Below are positions 23,068 through 35,600 of a stretch of DNA of 64,000 nucleotides, in pieces. Under the pieces are notes generated by a model that had not been told where the DNA came from, did no database searches, and was given only the letters and a program-made list of their open reading frames with translations. How positions within the stretch are numbered: the stretch's first letter is position 1; every line of letters starts with the position of its first letter. Source of the DNA: Galerina marginata (taxonomy: Eukaryota; Basidiomycota; Agaricomycetes; Agaricales; Galerinaceae); the NCBI GenBank assembly GCA_023014335.1, contig JAECYW010000035.1:1-64000 (forward strand), written 5' to 3'. A program made the position numbers and the translations under genes.

Positions 23068-24378
23068 CATCAGCAAATCCTGATTTTGGCCCAAACCAAG
23101 ACATAGTAAAACAAATATTGGCATACCCTCGCATAGCAAATCAAAAATCGGCATACCCTCACATAGCAAATCAAATATCGGCATACCACGGTATACCGTG
23201 TAAGCGCTCTATACCATTTGTAGTGTCTGTACTGACTATTATACACCACTCCCACAATTGCTACATAGCAAACCCGACGTAGTCCATAGCATTCTGTAGT
23301 GCGACATAGCCTTCAGGGTCCAGGTACGTTCCCACCCACCCTTGGCCTCACACCTGGCGCGTCGGTTACGAGAAACTCATGAAGTTCCTTTTGCTTGCCC
23401 TAAAGAATTGCGGTATTGTTCAACATCCCAAACCGGTAATTTCTCAACCTCTCACCACCACCACCACCATCTTTCGCCTGCCGTGCGCCCCTCCGCTTTC
23501 ACGATGTGGGCCGGCTTCTTAGACACCAACGTGTTGTGGTTCTACGGGCAACTACCGCTGGAGAGTAAGAGAGGGAAGATGCAGCAGACATAAGCCAGGG
23601 GCTCAGGCTGCGAGCTGCGAGCTGCAAGGTAAGCCCTGCCCCGCTTTTTTCATCGCCCCACATCTGACACATCGCGGAGACTGCAGCTGCTGCCCTCGTT
23701 TAACAGCGGCGTAATGGGGACCTTGACGCGTCCCCGCAGTTGTGGTAAGCCGCCTCACTTTTTCCTTACGCCCAAGACTAAAGCCACACAGGCAGAGCGA
23801 ACCGCCGCCGACGCTCTCGACCAAGGATCGGCACTGTTGATTCGCCTCCCCTTCCCCCACGTTCTTGCTCTACTCACCAACCCCTGAAGCCGCGCAGCAT
23901 GCGATGGCAAGCAGTGCGCCATGTCGCTCGGATGTCATTCATGGCATCTCTCATCACTTCCTCGCTGTCTTTCTTCGCCTCTCGATATGTACAACGTCAA
24001 CAACCATTGCCACTGGACAGCGCTAGCTGCGGTCCGCTGTTCTTCTTTATACCCCTGTTCAAATACATGTATTACCTAGCTAGTCTCCAATACACTGATG
24101 TTTACATTCCTATCTAATTTGATTCTAAGCATGTATGTAAGGCTCTCAGGATAGTCGCATTGAAAGGGAAAATACCCTACCTACCATTTTTAGCGATGCT
24201 ATGGAATGCTCTATAGCATATCCCCTGGTGCTCTGTAGCATTCCATAGCGTCTTGGCATCACTACGTAGCATTACATAACGATGTTGTGATGCTATAAAC
24301 TGGGTACCCTGTGCTATGGCACTACGGCACTACAGAGCGCTCTATAGTCTCGTGTAGCGTACCCAGGATTTGCTGATG
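23068..24378. mobile_element. 1.3-kb non-autonomous TIR element with TA target duplication
   Basis: The left end CATCAGCAAATCCTG at 23068 and right end CAGGATTTGCTGATG ending at 24378 are perfect 15-bp inverted repeats, each flanked by TA (23066-23067 and 24379-24380). Sub-terminal repeats are visible: CATAGCAAATCAAA.ATCGGCATACC words at 23103-23190 and TAGCAT/CTATAG words at 24190-24355. No gene inside is supported. The terminal CATCAG and two-base duplication match the 20392-22661 element, so the two are probably relatives. Confidence 0.75.
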
Positions 24379-24456
24379 TATGAATCTATCTATGAAAAAA
24401 AATAATTCTACGAAAAAAAGAAATCTATGTAGTTCACGATATCTAGAAATGTATTA

Positions 24457-25793
24457 CTAAGACGATCCACCAGCAACCACAGCATCGACTTGCTGCTGCC
24501 ACTCGTCAGCAACAACATCCGAAATGGAATACTCTTCGTCAGCACCATATAACCCCCGATCAGTTTGAAGAATCTTATTGAACGCTCTGCATAATACCTT
24601 AAGTCTATTGTTCAAGAAAAGAAAGGTGACCCTCACTTTGCGATCTTAGCAGTGGACCCCTCTGCAAGTCTGCGGATTGTGGCAAGGCGGTCGTCGATGC
24701 GGTTCCAGTATTTTTCATTGCCGTTGCATTCCTTATGGATTGCACGCTATGATTGCATTATTCAAGAAGACTGTCGCAAGCAAGGAGATATCAGTACATA
24801 CCATGAGAGCAACCCGGGCGCAGAGCTGGACAGTGACACGGCAAGGTGTGGAGTGAACGATCAACTGAGCCAGTGCGAAGATGTTGGTGTTGGCGACGAT
24901 ACTTTCTTTAATCTATGGGTAGCACGTACGTAAGTATGTGATAAAAGGGTTACATCCGGACAGCTTACAAGTTTTTTGAGCCTGGAACGGGTTTTAGTGA
25001 GCGAATAACTAACGGCAGTTGTGACTTTCTCCCAGTTTGCGTAATCATGCTCAATACCCGCCGGTAAATCAAAGCGGAATCGCTTGAGTATATCCTGGAT
25101 TGGCATCAGTGAAAACCTTAAATCTACGACAGGGAAGAACAGACAAGAACATGATTGATTGGGATGTTGCCCTTGTAGGCACTGATGTTGACAGAAAGGA
25201 GGACGGCCAGGCCATAGTTATTAATGTTAGTCTACAATGATGGTTTGAGTTGCAAAGCAAGTTCGAATCAAATGGTCATACCTTCAACTCTTCAGACACC
25301 TGATAAGGAGGCGCAGCCGATCGAAAGGTATCAATCTTGTTTTCGACTGACAATATAGCAATATACAGCCTGGCCTGACGACCTGCGGCTGACTCCTGCG
25401 AGGATTTCAGAGAAAGAAATAAGCAATGAAACAACAACTCACAAGCAAAAAAGCTTCAGCTTCGTCGCGTTGTTCAGGACGCAACTTCTTGGCAGTCGCG
25501 TATCGCAAGGCTGCGGCAGTAATGTTGCTAATGGACGGCAACGAGGTTTCGGGCTGCGGAGCTGGAGATGTCGCGACGTGTCCACCTTCATCGTCTCCAT
25601 CCTCGTTACGTGTTCTCTTTCCAAGCAGTGATTCAGGCGGCGGGCTACTAGACATCAACATTGCATCTTGCAAGAGTTGTTCCTCAGCGGTGAGGATAAC
25701 CACGGCTCCTTCCCTGCAAAGCGGACGGCGGGGTTGGGGTGCAGAGACTGGTGGCTCGTCAAGAAGACTGGGATCGATATTACCGGAAGCCAT
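24457..25793 (-). CDS. Conserved agaricomycete hypothetical protein
   Basis: It starts MASGNIDPSLLDEPPVSAPQ at 25793 and ends VAGGSS-stop at 24457, in about six exons. The N-terminal exon is disordered with a GKRTRNEDGDDEGG nuclear-type stretch, then ALRYATAKKLRPEQRDEAEAF. Later exons encode helices including RFRFDLPAGIEHDYANWEK (near 25040), RSRLKKL, CRVTVQLCARVALM and a C-terminal acidic end. I recall the RFRFDLPAGIEHDYANWEK block from many mushroom genomes, where the protein is multicopy and uncharacterised. Some family members sit near transposons, as here. No enzymatic motif is seen and no function is assigned. Exact exon borders between 24650 and 25400 are uncertain. Confidence 0.65.
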
Positions 25794-25974
25794 GATATGA
25801 ATGGGTCAAAAGGCAAAAGAATGCGAACTTTAAATACACTGGAATGACTCACACTTCACTCAACAATGACTCGAGCAGGGTTCAATGAGTCAATTGCGAC
25901 ACAGACCTGACAAGATGCATAGAATACACGTGATAATATAGCAATTACATTGAGTCGAGGGGGTTCACAAGCTC

Positions 25975-28731
25975 GGCGCCTTCTTCTCCTTTTTCTTCTG
26001 CTTCTTCTTCTTCCCTTCCTCTTCTTCATCCTGATCACAGTGGAGACGTCAGGAAAGCATTTCAAGCAAAGAAAGGCAACATACTAAAGAATTTGCAGGA
26101 CGTGGATTACGTGAAATATGTCGATGCGGGCTATTTGGCCGGTGTGAGCTTCCCTCAGAAATAGCATCTGAGCCCGCGGAATAGGTACGACGGCGAGGTT
26201 CCATATCGTTGAGAAAATGGATGAGCTGCTTTCTCAACTGCGCTCCAAATAACCTATTCATCTCATCAACAGCGGATTGCTCGAGGTTGATAGGTAGGCT
26301 GCACGGGAAGATAGTGTTGTGAGAACCCCTTGAGAGAAATGGCTCATCTCCTGGTTCCAAGATACGGAGGAGTGCATGACACGAAGGACAGTTTGCTTTG
26401 GATACAGAGATAATTCACCCATACTTCTATAGTATCAATGCAAGAGTTATATGACAACGACGAACATCTGAACTGGATAGCCCACCTTCAGGTCCTGTGA
26501 ACTTGGGGAAGCATTCCCACCAGTCCGAACGATAAAGTTCGCCATGTTAGCCTCGCAATGAACAGTGCCTGTAAAGGTAGGCTTTGCAATCTGAGAAAAC
26601 ACATAGCATATCTCCATCATGGAGTCGATGTTGCTCAGGATGAGCGATGCTGAAATTTGATTTGGCGTGCTTCCCTCTTTCCAGACCTTGAGCTCTTTCG
26701 TGATTTCCTTTGCATATTTACGACAGCCGTCGATGTTAATGGTACGCTCGACCTCCGCAAACCTTTCTTCAAGAAGATGTGCAAATTGTCGCCTATCAGA
26801 CTCGGTTATTGCTCTGGCATCCATGACATTCACCCATGAACGTCGGATAGTTTGAAGGTGAGACCCATGCTCGTAAGGGTCGGCAGCTATGGCCCACTCT
26901 ATGGTGTTAATGATTTTGTCATTGGAACGGTCAGTGCCCGTCGTAGGCTTGTAGCTCGCAAGGGGTTCTCAAGGAGGGCCTTCCAGTCCATTAATTTATC
27001 CTTGCCAGGTGAATTCCGAAGTATAGACAAACGGAGACTGGAGGGAATTTAGGTACGGACAAATGGCCGACGAGCTTGCTGGCGGCACTGAAATATGAAA
27101 CAAGTAGCCTGATCCACCTCAGGCATATCTGCCAGGCATGTGGGACACTCATAGAGAATTCCTCCGGGTTTGGGTAAGAGTCAAAATTCCCAGAGTCGAT
27201 CTCCAGCCCATCCGCCATCTCAACCTCTATCTCTTCATCGAGCGTAGCCTCTGGGTCAGGATCGAACGACGATTTGAACAAAGAGACCCTCCTGGGAGGA
27301 GGTAGGTGGAAGTCGTATAGCAATCCATTGATATTTTCCAGGTACATTCGGAGAGCTGCGCCCCTGGACAGCATGTGGAGCATATAACCACAGGCATCGA
27401 CTTCACCGCGCTCATATATTTTGGAGGGCGCCTCCATGTTGGGGTTTTTGACCAACATCGATCTAGCTTCATTGAGAATTGATAGATTTGTCCGAAATCC
27501 CTCGAGGACATCGTTCACCGACGAACAGAACTCGTCGCATGTCTCTTCAGTATAGAGGCAAATGTCGGTGTCTTTCATCATTTTTGCAAATTGATTGCGG
27601 AGCTTTGGATATTTATCTTCGGTGTGGCCTGCCAAGAAAGTAAACAGGAAATGTCGATCATCTTCATTCTCGTAATCATTCGCAGGTCGACGGGATGGTG
27701 AAAAAGAGGTTGTAGCCGAATCAATGCCTCCGTACATCCCCAGTGATGCTTTACTTCGGACGAAAGAGGTACCTTGGGCTTGGATGCTTCCCAGGATGTT
27801 TAAATAAAGTCTCGACCTGGTATGGTTGATGCGCGCCCACATCTTGGGAAAGCAGGTGATAATAATATACGGCATAAGATGTTTTTGGATTTTTTTCTTC
27901 GTTTTCCAAGTATTAAAAATCTTCTGCAACATCCAAACATGCTCTTCCACGGTAGGATCATGTCTGGTTCGGGCATTAAGACTACGGCATCCCTGGGTAC
28001 AAGTGACACTAACCTTGTCACTTTTAGAGTCTCAATATAATCCTCGAGGTCTTCCTCTGAAGGTTCCTCTCCTTTGGAGCGTTGCAAGGTAGCTGGCGGC
28101 TTCGGTGCGCAAACCTCGTCTCATTCAATGCACCGAGATGGCTCTGACGAGGATTTTGATTGACAAGGAGGTCGAAATTTTGAAGACCTTGCGCGGTGAG
28201 AAGAATTTCCATTTCTTCCGGTTCGACATCGGACGAGGTCACGTTAAAGCCGACTCCGACAGCAACAACTTCGTGTCGAATGACTGCAAGTGTAGCGAAC
28301 GCATTGCACAACTTGAGGACCAGGTTCTCATTACGTTCTGCGTATGGCTCTTCCGCTTTCTTGTCTGGATGTCTGAGGTCTGGCAACCTCTGGATAGTGG
28401 CAAGGAAAGTGGTAGTGGTCCGAAAGGCTTCATAGTCGGTCTCCTTCTGGACTTCATTCGAGTATTCATGGTCAACTGCCTCAACGGATTGACGTTGCAA
28501 AGCCTGGTCCAACAACTTTAGAGTGGCAAGGTTGCTGAGTCCGAGACCGTCATCCGACAAGCTTTGAGTTAATAGAGGTTCAGGTTCAGGACTGTCAGGC
28601 TGGGGAACGGGATGGGCATCCAACTTCCGCCTAACCTGGTCGCAAATGTTGCTAGAACCAGTGGTTTCTCGCATTGTGACGAAGTCGATTGTCGGATTAT
28701 AACCAATTGTCCTAAATACAGAGGTTGGCAT
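25975..28731 (-). CDS. OTT_1508-like zinc deaminase-family protein, copy A (possible frameshift)
   Basis: A multi-exon gene read from ATG 28674 (or in-frame ATG 28731) to a stop at 25975. The N-terminal two thirds are helical, with ATLKLLDQALQRQ, HEVVAVGVGFNV, TRLVSLVPRDAV and RWIRLLVSYFSAASKLVGHL. The C-terminal core has the deaminase zinc motifs: TVHCEAN (HxE, His at 26558-26560, Glu at 26552-26554), then after an intron NCPSCHALL (CxxC, 26379-26390). This combination is typical of the nucleic acid/nucleotide deaminase superfamily; the long fungal form matches my memory of the OTT_1508-like family. A Lys/Glu-rich tail ends the protein. Between about 28075 and 28115 the frame shifts by one base relative to copy B, so copy A may be a pseudogene unless an unusual intron lies there. 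Upstream (28913) another ATG opens a 50-codon frame, perhaps a 5' exon or uORF. Confidence 0.72.
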
Positions 28732-29094
28732 CCATACTCAAGAATGTGAAGCAGCCTCACCTAATGACGAAGTTGATATAAAGATAGTTGGCCTATCTGC
28801 AAAGGGTCGGCAGCAAGCAGGAGATCTGGACCCCAGGTAAATATAATCTCACGATGTTGTTCCTTTTGCGCACGAGCCTTCGCGGCTAATATTGATCTGA
28901 CTGAGACTTGCATTGAAGTCTGTCAAACGACAATTTGGTATACATCCAGTAAATTACTTTTAAAGCAACTTTGTGACGCTATTGAGGGTCAGAGGCAGGG
29001 TTGTGCAGCGGCTTGGCAATGCCTTAAATCTAATTGCAACACCTGGTTTTTCTACTGATCAAGTTCTGGTTTGTTTACGTGAAATAGTACCACC
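28732..29094. other. Upstream region of deaminase copy A
   Basis: This is the 5' flank of the copy A gene. It matches the flank of copy B (about 32160-32500), sharing GACAGACTTCAATG, CATCGTGAGATTAT and GGTCCAGATCTCC on the minus strand. It may hold short 5' exons. Nothing else is seen. Confidence 0.5.
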
Positions 29095-29250
29095 TCAAGG
29101 CCCCAAGCTGGTGACTAACAAAAATACATTTGACGGTGAATGATCAAACCGAGCACGCTTACGAGCGTCTCTGGGTTGATCAGGTTGTGCGTTGTTAAAA
29201 TTAATTCGGTTCTGGAGGGACCGGTCGCTTTCTTTGAATTCCTGATCGAG
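29095..29250 (-). pseudogene. 3'-end remnant of a JmjC-family gene at a duplication junction
   Basis: The minus-strand reading ELDQEFKESDRSLQNRINF...QPRDARKRARF matches the last ~40 residues of the JmjC gene at 32645 (ELDQKFKDSDRSLQSRINF...QPKDTRKRARLN). The stop codon of the remnant has mutated, so its frame runs on. At about 29250 the match ends at GAGCT and the sequence becomes the downstream flank of deaminase copy B. It is a scar of a tandem duplication that carried the deaminase gene plus the end of its JmjC neighbour. Confidence 0.85.
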
Positions 29251-29376
29251 CTCACTCGACAATGGCTCAACAATGCCTCGAGCTGGGTTCAACACAGACC
29301 CTGACAGGATGCATAGAATATACGTGGTTATACAGAAATTACACTGAGACGAAGGAGTTCATACAAGCTTGGCGTT

Positions 29377-32130
29377 CAGTCCTCCGATCCTCCCACTTCT
29401 ACCTCTTCTTCTTCCTGATCACAGTGGCGACGTCAGGAAAGCAATTCAGGTAAAGAAAAGGCAACATACAAATGTGGGGGCATATTCTCCTGGCTCTCGA
29501 TCCGGGCTATCTGACCTTTCACTTCCATCAGAAACGGCTTGTGAGCCCGTGGAGTAGGTACGACGGCGAGGTCCCATATTGTTGAGGAAATCAATGAGCT
29601 CCTTCCTCAACTGCGCTCCGAATAAGCTATTCATCTGATCAACAACGGATTGCTCGACGTTAAGGGGTAGGCTGCACGGAAAGACAGTCCTGTGAGCGCC
29701 CATTGAGAGAAATGGAGGTTTGTTTGGTCGCAAGAAGCCGAGGAGTGCATGACATGAAGGGCAGTTTTCCTTAGATACAGCAATGATTCGGTTATACACC
29801 TAATATCAATGCAAGAGTTATATGACAGAAACGAACATATGAACCAGATAGCCCACCGGAGAGTCCATCGAGTCTGAGGAAGCGTCCCTATGAACCAAAT
29901 AGTTCGCCAAGTTAGCCTCGCAATGAACAGTGCCTGTAAATGTAGGTTTCTGCATCTGAGAAAATAAGTAGCATATCTCCATCATGGAGGTGATGTTGTC
30001 CATGATGTTGCTCATGATGAGTGATGCTGACATTGAATTTTGCGTGGCTCTCTCTTTCCAGACTTTGAGTGAGTTCCTGATTTGCTGTGCATAACTTCTA
30101 CAATCCGGGATGCCAATGGTATCCTGGAATTCCTTAAACCGTTTGTCAAGAGCATCTGCAATTTTATGCGTTTCAGACTCGGTTAGTGTGGATTCCATGA
30201 CTTGACCCCATAGATTTCGGAAAACGTTAAGGTTGGACCCATGTTTGTAAGGGTTGGAGAGTATGGCCTGGTTTATAGTCTTCACGATAATGGTATTGCT
30301 ACGGTCAGGGAGCGTATCAGGCTCGTAGCCCTTAGCGGACTCCAGGGGGAAATACTTGGGGTTCTCAAGGAGGTCCTTCCACGGTAGTAAGGAAGTTTCG
30401 CCAGGTGAATTCCGAAGTAGACGAACATTGATGGGGGGGAAGTCGGGTTTGCAAATATGGCTGACGAGCATGCTTGCGGCACTGAAATATGATACGAGTA
30501 GCTTGATCCACCTCAGGCATACCTTCCAGGCAAGTGGGGCTGTCGTATCCTCAGGCTTTGAAGGGTCAAAACTCCAATAGTCAGCCTCTCGCCCGGACTG
30601 TAACTCGATATCTATCTCGGCGTCTAGCAAGGCCTCTAGCCTAGCAGCCTCTGTTGATGATTTGAACAAAAAGACCCTCTTGGGAGGAGGAGGATGGTAG
30701 AAGTCTGATAGCAATGCATTGACGTTTTCCAGGTACATTCGGAGAGCTGCACCCCTAGTCAGCTTGTGAAGCATATAGCCATGCCAATCGACGTCCTTAG
30801 GCACATACATGGCGACTTTGGATTTCACCGGGTTAGACAACGCCGATTTATACGCATTGAATTTTGATAGGCTTTCCCGAAATGCCTGGAGGACATGTTG
30901 CACCGATAAATGGAACTCCGCGCATGTATTTTCATTATAGAGGCCAAGCGTTTGGTCCTTCCCCATTTTTACAGAATGTTCGCGGAGCGTTGGAAGTGTG
31001 ATTTGAGGGAAAACTTTGAAGAAAGTATTCAGGAAGTCTCGATCATGTTTATTCTCGACTTCTGTCACATGTTCTGTGGATAGTGCAAAAGCGACAGCAT
31101 CGAATGGGGCTATTTCTTCGTTATTGGACGTCCCCAGTGGTGCTTTGGATGAAAGTGGTACCTTGGGGTCGAATGCTTCCCAGGATGCGGGTATAGAATA
31201 ACGACTTGTGATGGTTGATGCGCGCCCACATCTTGGGAAAGCAGGTCATAATAATATAGTGTATAAGAAGACCAAGCGCCTCTTTCTTCGTTGGGGAAGT
31301 ACGGAAGATGACCTGCAACATCCAAGTATGCTCCTCCAAAGTTCGTTTATTCCTGGTTCGAGCACTAAGATCACGACATCCCTGGGTACAAGCGACACTA
31401 ACCTTGTCAGTTTGAGTCCGGAAATATAATTTTTGAGATCTTTGATTGTGGGAGCCACTCCATCGACCAGTCCAAAGTCATCCGGCGCCTTCGGTGAGAG
31501 AACTACCTCTTCCTGGACGTAATTCGATGCCCGGAGATCAGTCGTACGAGGATTTTGATTGCAAAGGAGGTCGAACTTCGTAAGATGTGGGTCTTGCTCA
31601 CTGACAACAACTTCCAATCCTGGGTCTGTTTGGTCTGTTTGTGGCTTGTCCACGTTAAAGCCGACTCCGACAGCAACAACTTCATGTTCCATGACTGCAA
31701 GTACAGCGAACGCATGGCACATCCTGAGGACCAGCCTCTCATTAGAGTCTGAAGATGGCCCCTTCTCTTTCGTGTTTTGATGTCGGAGGTTTGGCAAACT
31801 CTGGATAATAGAAAGGAAAGTGGTAGTGGTCCGAAAGGCTTGATAGTCAGTCGCCTTCTGTTTTTCCTTCGAGTCTCCATCGTATGAATCAAGTGATGTG
31901 CGTCCTTCAACGGCTTGACGTTGCAGACTTTGGTCCAACAATTTAAGAGTGTTCTTGTCGCCAAGTCCGAGATCGCTATTCCACGAGCCTTGGGAGCCTT
32001 GGATTTGACTCCCGGTACTACTGCCAGTACTATCACGTCGCTGGGTTTGGGGCCGGCCCTCCACCGTCGACTTGACCAGTTCCCAAATGTCCACAGGATT
32101 AGTGGATGTATCCAGTGCAGTTCCATGCAT
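29377..32130 (-). CDS. OTT_1508-like zinc deaminase-family protein, copy B
   Basis: Start ATG 32130 (MHGTALDTSTNPVDIWELVK), stop at 29377-29379. Exon for exon it parallels copy A: NTLKLLDQSLQRQ, HEVVAVGVGFNV, LKLTRLVSLVPRDVVILV, a long helical exon with WIKLLVSYFSAASMLVSHI and PWKDLLENPKYFP, then TVHCEANLANYL (HxE) and, after an intron, NCPSCHALLGFL (CxxC, near 29752-29763), followed by FPCSLPLNVEQ and an acidic tail ending VGGSED. The zinc-binding and catalytic Glu positions are intact and no frame break is seen, so this is the better candidate for an active enzyme. Known relatives deaminate bases or nucleotides; the fungal substrate is unknown. It lies about 0.5 kb downstream of the JmjC gene on the same strand. 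Confidence 0.78.
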
Positions 32131-32644
32131 TATGACAAAGTCGATAACGATTGTCGGATATGACGGATTGATCTACAAAACAGAGGTTGGCATCCTTACT
32201 CGAGAATGTGAAGCAGACTTACTTATGATGAAGTTGATGATAAATATAGTTGGCCTATAAGCAAAGAGTTGGCAGCCATAAATTATAGAGAGTGTCAGGA
32301 CTCACAAACGTAAGAACCAAGGAGATCTGGACCAGGGTGGCAGCGATCCGGCAAATAATCTCACGATGGAGTTGTTTGCGCACCCCTTGCGTGGCTGTAC
32401 AGGACTGAGGTTTCCATTGAAGTCTGTCAAACGACAAATTGTAGCTGTTCACCAGTAAATTGCTTTCAAACTTTATGACTTCACCAAGGTCAGAGGCAGG
32501 GTTGTGCAGCAGCTTGGCAAAATACCAAATTTGTTAATAGCGACACTTCGTTTTTCTGGTGATCGAGTTCTGATTCGTTTACGTGAAATTGGCCTCAAGG
32601 TATGACTGATTCATGAAATTGAAATACATTTGACACTGAATGAC
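32131..32644. other. Spacer between JmjC copy 2 and deaminase copy B
   Basis: Contains the promoter and possibly 5' exons of deaminase copy B, duplicated at 28732-29094. No separate gene is seen. Confidence 0.5.
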
Positions 32645-35600
32645 CTAGTTAAGACGAGCACGTTTACGAGTATCTTTGGGTTGATCAGATCGTGTCTCGC
32701 TAAAATTGATTCGGCTCTGGAGGGACCTGTCGCTATCTTTGAATTTCTGGTCGAGCTCTGTAGTGCCATCATCGACAAGCTCGTCTTCCGTACGAGGCAT
32801 GTATGTTAGAGATGTCTGTCGACGTTCAAATTTCCAACCATCTCTGTCACCAAACCCAAGTTGCGAGGTGTTGACTTGATCCTGAAACAATGACCAGTAG
32901 TTCTCCAGGGCCTTATTGCACTTGACGACATTTGCTATTTGTTTCTGGAGAAGAGCGAGTGTGCAGTGTGGTGCTCCTGCGCAACCCTTCTTGTTATTGG
33001 AGGCATCTGACTTGTACTCCAACAGAGCAAGGAGTTGCTGCGTGAGGTAGTGCGAGGGTAGGTCAACGGTGTCGCCCTTGGGGTTCCAGAAGTCGAAATG
33101 CAGCTTGATCCACTCAATGACCTCAAAAGCAAGGCCGCGGTAGAACATCATTGCTACTCTCTCCTGTTTCGGGATTTTATTCCGGTCGTGATTGTCCAAT
33201 ACTTCTTGTTCGGCAGGTGTTGCGTTTCTCTCTGGGGGTTGGTTTGGTGCTAGGTAAGTCCTAAAATCGAGAACATTTCCCATGATTACCAGGTTGCACA
33301 GCGAGAGGAGACTGATGAGACCGTCAAAGGTGTTGAGGTTGGGGATATGACTATAAGCGGAACCTGTTATTGTGCGCATGAGCACAAGATTTAACAATGA
33401 CTCGTGATTATACACACTGTTTCTCTTAACCTTTCCCTCCAGGAGCCCCTTTTTGCAGAAATCAAGGATTCTGCGGAAAAGCGCACGCGATGGATAGTGA
33501 TAGGTGTTTGTGATGAATTCATTGAGGACAAAGGCATGGAGAAGGCCTTGTGCGGTGATTTCCATGAGGTGGGTCAATATAAAATGTCCGCCAATGCAGA
33601 CAGTGTTTTCGTGCCCATACACTGCATGAGGTTGGCGCGGCTGCATGATGCTGTGGCAAAAATGAATATTAGACACCAGGAATACACATCCAAGATATAA
33701 CTGACAGAAGATCGCCTGGAGTCAAAGCAACCGCCTCGAGATCATACTGCGCACTGTCCAGCATGCGGTCCAATCTGAAAGCCTGGTCCAGAAACATATG
33801 ACGCGATGATAGTGATTGCTTGTAGAGGGAGGATTGTTTTGGACGCAAGAAGAACCATACTTTACACCCACAACGTATAAGGACGTGAGTGCCGAGCCCA
33901 TCCGAATCAATGTGAATGAAGGTGATTGTATCCTTGGTACCAATGAGGCCCCAGTTGAGGTCTTCGAACGGGTATGAATCGTGGAGACTGAAGGAGTTGC
34001 TTGATTTTGTGAAGTGATATGCAGTCTTGTCGGAGGAAAAAGACTTGGAAGACGAATAGTCTGAGGAGCTCAGTGGCAGGTCAAGTGCATTAAGAGTCAT
34101 ACCCCTTTTGCTTTCAGAACTTGCTAGCACATCTTGCAGAGTCCCTGAGACAGTCTTCGGCAAGTGCATGGTCATCTTGTCAACTTCATCGAGAAGCGAG
34201 TCGTCTTCTTCGTCTTCTTCGTCTTCTTTGTCTTCTTCGTCGTTTCTGTCTTCATATAGAGAGTAATCTGCGTTATGGTTAAAAGAGACCGATGAGATGC
34301 TAAGCACACTGCTCACCTTGGAGGGAAATGGAGTCATGAATTGAGAAAATCTCCTCTAAGCCATTCTCATCAAACTTGAGCTCTGACGCAGGAGTCGGCT
34401 TCGAGTGTCCTGACACAACGATGTTCTTTGTTAGAAGAATGTTCTGAAGTTCTTCCGGCTGTTTTTGATTGTATTCATCCCAGGTCATTGTCTGGATCAC
34501 AGAATGACCGTCCTTCTGACAGTGGGGAGGTACATCTTTGTTGTATTGTTTTTGGACGTTCCGCATCAGCTCCGAAAATCGAATCGCATAAGAATCATAC
34601 TGAACAGTGATGAACAGGTGGATAGTTGTCATATTTGGAATCAACGTACGTGGAAGTTAGGTTCAAGTCTGACTTTCTTGCCTGGAGCAGTAAAGGCATA
34701 GAACTCGCCCTTGCACTTGGCTCTGTCGCCGGGAGTCTCAATCATTGAACATCGTGGAATTGTTCTGTCTTTCTTGAGTCTCTGAGGCCTGCATTAGAAA
34801 GGGTGCATTGAATACGATTGTAACTTACGTAGGCATCAAGACCATCCGGATCCCATAGCGACCCCTGCTGAAGAAAGTCGACGTCGATGGGATTCAAATG
34901 AGTCCCAAAATTGTTCAGATGGCCTAATGGCTTCTCGAGCTCGGCCTTGGGCTTGGGTTTGGGCTTTGGCTTTGGTCGGCTAGGCTTTGGTTTTGGCTTA
35001 GGATTGTTGGGTTTGGAAGGTTTATTGGTGCTATTGTCCAAATCTTGATGGCCGTCGCGGTCTTTTATTCGAGACGATTTGCGCAGGCCTTCAGTTGTGT
35101 CAACTTCACTTTCACTTCCACCAACGATCATGGAACCCCTTTGATCCCCCGCAGCACAGCCAGTGGAATTAACTTCATCCAGATGTCCACCTTGAGGAAC
35201 TGCACCAGTCCCGTTTACACCCCCGTCTTCTTCCATCGGAGCGTTCGAGTTAATGTTGCCAAGGTTCTCACCTAAATCTGGAGTGGTTGGTGCGCTGACA
35301 GAGCCGTGAAGCATTCCACCTAGAGAATTTGGGCCAGTTCCATCGGCCCGCTCGTCTTCATCCATTGGAGCAAGATCGACTTATTTCTCGACGCGGGAAT
35401 TGAGGTTGCCGGTGTTCTCAACCGAGTCGGGGCCACGAGACACTCCACCCTCAGAATTTGTGCCAGCTCCATCGACCCGTTCGTCTTCGTCCATTGGAGC
35501 AGGATCGACGTGTTTCTCGACGCGGGAATCGAGGTTGCCGGTGTTCTCAACCGAGTCGGGGCCACGAGACACTCCACCCTCAGAATTTGTGCCAGCTCCA

